This document shows, piece after piece, positions 34,784 through 37,366 of a DNA stretch of 37,366 nucleotides. The notes below the pieces were generated by a model that worked only from the letters and a program-made list of their open reading frames with translations, did not search any database and was not told the DNA's origin. Position numbers and translations under genes: made by a program. This stretch comes from Ignavibacteriota bacterium (GTDB lineage: Bacteria > Bacteroidota > Ignavibacteria > UBA10030): contig PMML01000113.1 in the NCBI GenBank assembly GCA_003162695.1, forward strand, positions 1 through 37,366, given 5' to 3'. Each line of letters begins with the position of its first letter. Within the stretch, counting starts at the first letter, position 1.

Positions 34784-35539
34784 CTAAAAAAATGATCCGA
34801 AATGCAGGACAAGAACAATACCGCTGAAATCGCGTAGATATCCCCCTTCCAATACTTCAATGTCCTGCGGAAATTTGGCAAATGCATAGTGTATACTTAT
34901 TCCCCCGAGCGCTCCGTTTCCGATGCCGAAGAATGCTCCCACGCCTATAAATCCTCCAAGTGTGTACCGCAGAGTACCGTATTTCAGGCTGGAAAAAAAG
35001 TTTATTTGATTCTGCTGATACGTATTGGCGGCCGTATCGATAATATTAGTGGCATAAGGAGAAACAAACATCATGGTTGGACCGATGCCGGCTGTAATGT
35101 AAGGACGAAAGCTGTCCATGATTTCGTCTTTAAAAAGTCTGTACTGCATGGAAGCGTGGAACGGAATTATTAAAAGGCGGTTCTTTTTGAACGGTATATA
35201 GCTGTTGCCCCAATAGTCGAAATATTCTACTTCGGATGGATCCTTTGCGTCCGAAATCATAAGCGATAAATTCCATGCCAGGTTATCGCTTATCTCCCTG
35301 CGGTAAAAGCCGCCCAGACCGAATCCATTATCGGAAAAAGCGATATCGATTCCCCATGAACCCGGCAGGGATGGAGTTGCTGCCGGTTGAATGAGGCGGT
35401 GCGAAGAGGGTTCAAAGATCACGGTGGTATCGGGTTGGGATGGAATTTGTCCGTAGAGAGACGAAAAAAAACACATCATCGACACTGTCGCACAAAAACA
35501 GCGCGTCCGGGATGGCGTTGTATGTTTTCGTCTCGACAT
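34784..35539 (-). CDS. Probable outer-membrane beta-barrel protein
   Basis: The 251-residue product has a basic N-terminus and a short hydrophobic stretch ending SSLYGQ, a plausible signal peptide. Alternating strands rich in aromatic and glycine residues follow (GIDIAFSDNGFGLGGFYRREI, LRYTLGGFIGVGAFFGIG). The chain ends in Phe (VLHFGSFF), as outer-membrane barrels do. An 8-10 stranded barrel would fit the size. No specific family was recognised. No strong ribosome site precedes 35539; a start at the internal Met nearer the signal core is possible. It lies between an acyl-CoA synthetase and rlmI. Confidence 0.68.
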   Translation of the reverse strand: MSRRKHTTPSRTRCFCATVSMMCFFSSLYGQIPSQPDTTVIFEPSSHRLIQPAATPSLPGSWGIDIAFSDNGFGLGGFYRREISDNLAWNLSLMISDAKDPSEVEYFDYWGNSYIPFKKNRLLIIPFHASMQYRLFKDEIMDSFRPYITAGIGPTMMFVSPYATNIIDTAANTYQQNQINFFSSLKYGTLRYTLGGFIGVGAFFGIGNGALGGISIHYAFAKFPQDIEVLEGGYLRDFSGIVLVLHFGSFF

Positions 35540-35569
35540 AGAGAGACAGCCGTTCCTTTGCGATTTTTT

Positions 35570-36739
35570 TTATAAGACGGAAAAAATCGCAAATTTCAGA
35601 TATCTGGTCTCCGGCATCGCCGGATGAATCGGGTGATCCGGACCGGCGCCGTGGAACTCCAGCAATTGTATCTTGCGTCCGCGTTTAACGGCCGATTGCT
35701 GTATAACGTCAAGGAAAGCTTCTTCCATGACATGGTGAGAGCACGATGAAGTGATAAGGAATCCGCATTTGTTGATCAGTCCGAAGGCGCGCGTATGAAT
35801 TTCTTTGTATCCTTTTAATGCAGTTGCGATGGTCTTTTTGCTTTTTGTAAACGACGGTGGATCGAGTATGACCACGTCAAAGCGTTCGTTCTGAATGTCG
35901 AATTTCTGAAGAAGATCGAATGCGTCTCCCGTAAGGAAAGAAATATTTTCGACCTGATTTAAATGAGCATTGGTCGATGCGTGGGCAATGGCTGGCTCGG
36001 AACTATCGACTGCGGTGATTGCTGTTGCGCCGCCCTTTGCGGCGTGCATGGAAAATCCGCCCTCATTGCAGAAACAATCGAGTACATGAGCCCCGGCGCA
36101 ATAGCGGCGAATGAATTTTCTGTTCTCCCGCTGATCCAGAAAAAATCCTGTTTTTTGTCCGTTAAAGACATCGACGGAAAATTTTACATTGTCTTCCGCG
36201 ATAATGGTTTTCTCGACGGTTCCACGGAGTATTTTCTTTTCCTGCGGCAGATGTTCCAGCGCGCGTGCACCCACATCGTTCCTTGCAACGATTGCTTTGG
36301 GGTGGAACATATCTTCGAGAACACTGCAGATCGTATCGAGATGGGTTTCCATCCCTGCCGAGAGGATTTGCAGAGACAGGTATTCGTTATACCGGTCGAT
36401 GATCAGGCCGGGCAAAAAATCGCTTTCCCCGTAGACCATGCGATAGGCCGCCGCCTCCGGAGCGAACTTCTGCCGAAGAGCGTTTGCTCTGAGGATGCGT
36501 TTTTCAAAAAAAGCCGGTGAAATCTCTTCGCGGTTCGTCGAGAGCAGGCGAAAGGCGATAAGAGAATGCGGATTAAAAAAACCGACACCGAGGAATTTTT
36601 CGTCGGCCCGGAGCAGTTCCACAACGCTGCCGGATTCGGGATTGCCCCGGAGAGATGCAATCTCGTTGCTGAAAATCCACAAATGCCCTCCGGCAATGCG
36701 GTGTTCTTCGTTTTTCTTTAAGACTATTTGATTTTTCAT
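35570..36739 (-). CDS. rlmI: 23S rRNA (cytosine-C5)-methyltransferase, RlmI family
   Basis: This SAM-dependent RNA methyltransferase is predicted to make m5C in 23S rRNA (C1962 in E. coli). The 389-residue protein has an N-terminal PUA domain (about 1-75: HLWIFSNEI, FLGVGFFNPHS) and a central EEHRE-type linker. The Rossmann fold has VLDCFCNEGGFSMHAAKGGA (motif I), DPPSFTKSKK (motif IV, near 295) and the catalytic Cys in TSSCSHHV (motif VI). Length is normal (RlmI about 396). It is probably transcribed together with the gene at 34784-35539, 30 nt downstream on the same strand. Confidence 0.9.
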   Translation of the reverse strand: MKNQIVLKKNEEHRIAGGHLWIFSNEIASLRGNPESGSVVELLRADEKFLGVGFFNPHSLIAFRLLSTNREEISPAFFEKRILRANALRQKFAPEAAAYRMVYGESDFLPGLIIDRYNEYLSLQILSAGMETHLDTICSVLEDMFHPKAIVARNDVGARALEHLPQEKKILRGTVEKTIIAEDNVKFSVDVFNGQKTGFFLDQRENRKFIRRYCAGAHVLDCFCNEGGFSMHAAKGGATAITAVDSSEPAIAHASTNAHLNQVENISFLTGDAFDLLQKFDIQNERFDVVILDPPSFTKSKKTIATALKGYKEIHTRAFGLINKCGFLITSSCSHHVMEEAFLDVIQQSAVKRGRKIQLLEFHGAGPDHPIHPAMPETRYLKFAIFSVL

Positions 36740-37366
36740 ATTAAAACTTAGAGAGTTTTTAAGGGAGAGTCAAGCAAAAGACGTGGACGAAAAGTCGATT
36801 TCGTGGAAATTTGTGCATCTATTATCATTATAATTATTGCCGCAATCCGGAACGCTTTTTTCCTGAGAATGCTATTCTTCTATTGCTGTTTCTCCAGATC
36901 TCCGAATTATCTCTTCGAATTGCTTGCGTTTCTTCTCTGTTGCCGTTATCTTCTTCAGTGTGTTGTCTCCTTTTGTTGATTGTTTTTTATTTGTCATTAC
37001 AAATTTAATCAACTGGAGCGGCACCTCCTATTTTATTTTACACCAATTTAGAGACTTTATCGGGGATATGATTATACTCCATCTATGAGACCAGTAAAAC
37101 CCCGCTACGGAAATACAAAAAAAGAGACTTGTGATGCTATCGTAGCATGAGACACTAAAGGGCAGTATATGTTTTTAGTGATATGGGTATATGGGTTGTC
37201 TATCCAGGTGGAGGCACTCGAGAAATTATTTCCAAAAAATGGTTAATAAAACTTGAAGAAATGAGATAATGAAAAAGGAGCTGGAAATGAAAAATTCTTT
37301 ATACTATCATAAAAAATTATACCTCCTAAGTAACAAAATCATAGAGTAGCGGTTATGAGTGTCTTA
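36740..37366. other. AT-rich end of window without a normal gene
   Basis: About 630 bp hold only short ORFs. The 65-codon ORF of the track (36811-37008) is antisense to a small minus-strand ORF with a good ribosome site (listed separately). From 37030 on the sequence is visibly AT-rich (37261-37320 has 13 G/C in 60). A plus-strand frame at 37183-37269 reads MGIWVVYPGGGTREIIS and then a basic tail, which looks protein-like but is only 28 codons. A gene remnant is possible. Confidence 0.5.
36872..37012 (-). CDS. Candidate small basic protein (46 aa)
   Basis: A minus-strand ORF starts with TTG 10 nt after a perfect AGGAGGT; an in-frame ATG is at 36997. It encodes a 46-residue, Lys/Glu-rich, probably helical peptide (MIKFVMTNKKQSTKGDN and on to TEKKRKQFEEIIRRSGE). 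It is too short for the ORF track. The ribosome site is the strongest in the window, which is the main argument for it. I recognise no family; a small DNA- or RNA-binding protein is conceivable. It lies about 130 nt upstream of rlmI on the same strand. Confidence 0.4.
   Translation of the reverse strand: MIKFVMTNKKQSTKGDNTLKKITATEKKRKQFEEIIRRSGETAIEE

Noticed and set aside
36811-37008. 65-codon hydrophobic plus-strand ORF
   Set aside because: It is antisense to the better-supported small minus-strand ORF. It has low-complexity Leu/Ser content and no ribosome site.

Overview
The window is about 37 kb of ordinary-looking chromosomal DNA, with no rRNA, tRNA, CRISPR array or intact mobile element that I can see. 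It most likely comes from the FCB superphylum, close to Ignavibacteria/Chlorobi-type bacteria. The reasons are a secreted protein with a type IX secretion C-terminal sorting domain of the YPNPFNPST type, a four-subunit 2-oxoacid:ferredoxin oxidoreductase, an H+-pyrophosphatase and an outer-membrane-barrel-like protein. Shine-Dalgarno sites and TTGACA/TATAAT-like promoters are readable in front of several genes, which fits that group better than classical Bacteroidetes. The taxonomic call is an inference.

Layout, left to right. (1) 1-5770, plus strand: the 3' part of serA, a DUF1015 gene, the korDABC cluster for a ferredoxin-linked 2-oxoacid oxidoreductase, and a GNAT acetyltransferase. (2) 5852-8347, minus: a secreted T9SS-sorted protein made of 14 repeats, consistent with two seven-bladed propellers, with its own terminator. 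(3) 8800-11292, minus: a methionine operon, metY-metA, with a promoter, a SAM-I riboswitch and an intrinsic terminator in its leader. (4) 11438-15308: a hybrid histidine kinase (plus) facing a response-regulator protein (minus). (5) 15645-17312: a TMTC-like membrane protein with C-terminal TPRs. It converges on (6) a membrane pyrophosphatase, hppA (minus, 17375-19930).

(7) 20372-28740, plus: a complete tryptophan operon in the order trpB2-trpE-trpG-trpD-trpC-trpF-trpB-trpA. A near-consensus promoter precedes a 26-codon leader peptide with four consecutive Trp codons and a classic attenuator terminator. The leader ATG lies where transcription should start, so it may be translated as a leaderless mRNA. 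Genes E-G-D-C-F and B-A are joined by 4-nt ATGA/GTGA overlaps. The operon carries both a TrpB2-type and a canonical tryptophan synthase beta chain.

(8) 28731-36739: two AMP-binding acyl-CoA synthetases, an exported protein of unknown function, a GAF plus degenerate GGDEF protein, a small outer-membrane barrel candidate, and the rRNA methyltransferase rlmI. (9) 36740-37366: an AT-rich tail with no normal gene, only short ORFs, one of them with a very strong Shine-Dalgarno sequence.

The strongest regulatory observations are the Trp attenuator and the SAM riboswitch. Between them they show that two amino-acid pathways are controlled by transcription attenuation using different sensors: a ribosome reading Trp codons, and direct SAM binding. 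Other leads are a DUF1015 protein with a DGHHR motif next to serA, a GGDEF domain that keeps its RxxD site but has lost catalytic residues, and a palindrome abutting an acyl-CoA synthetase start codon.
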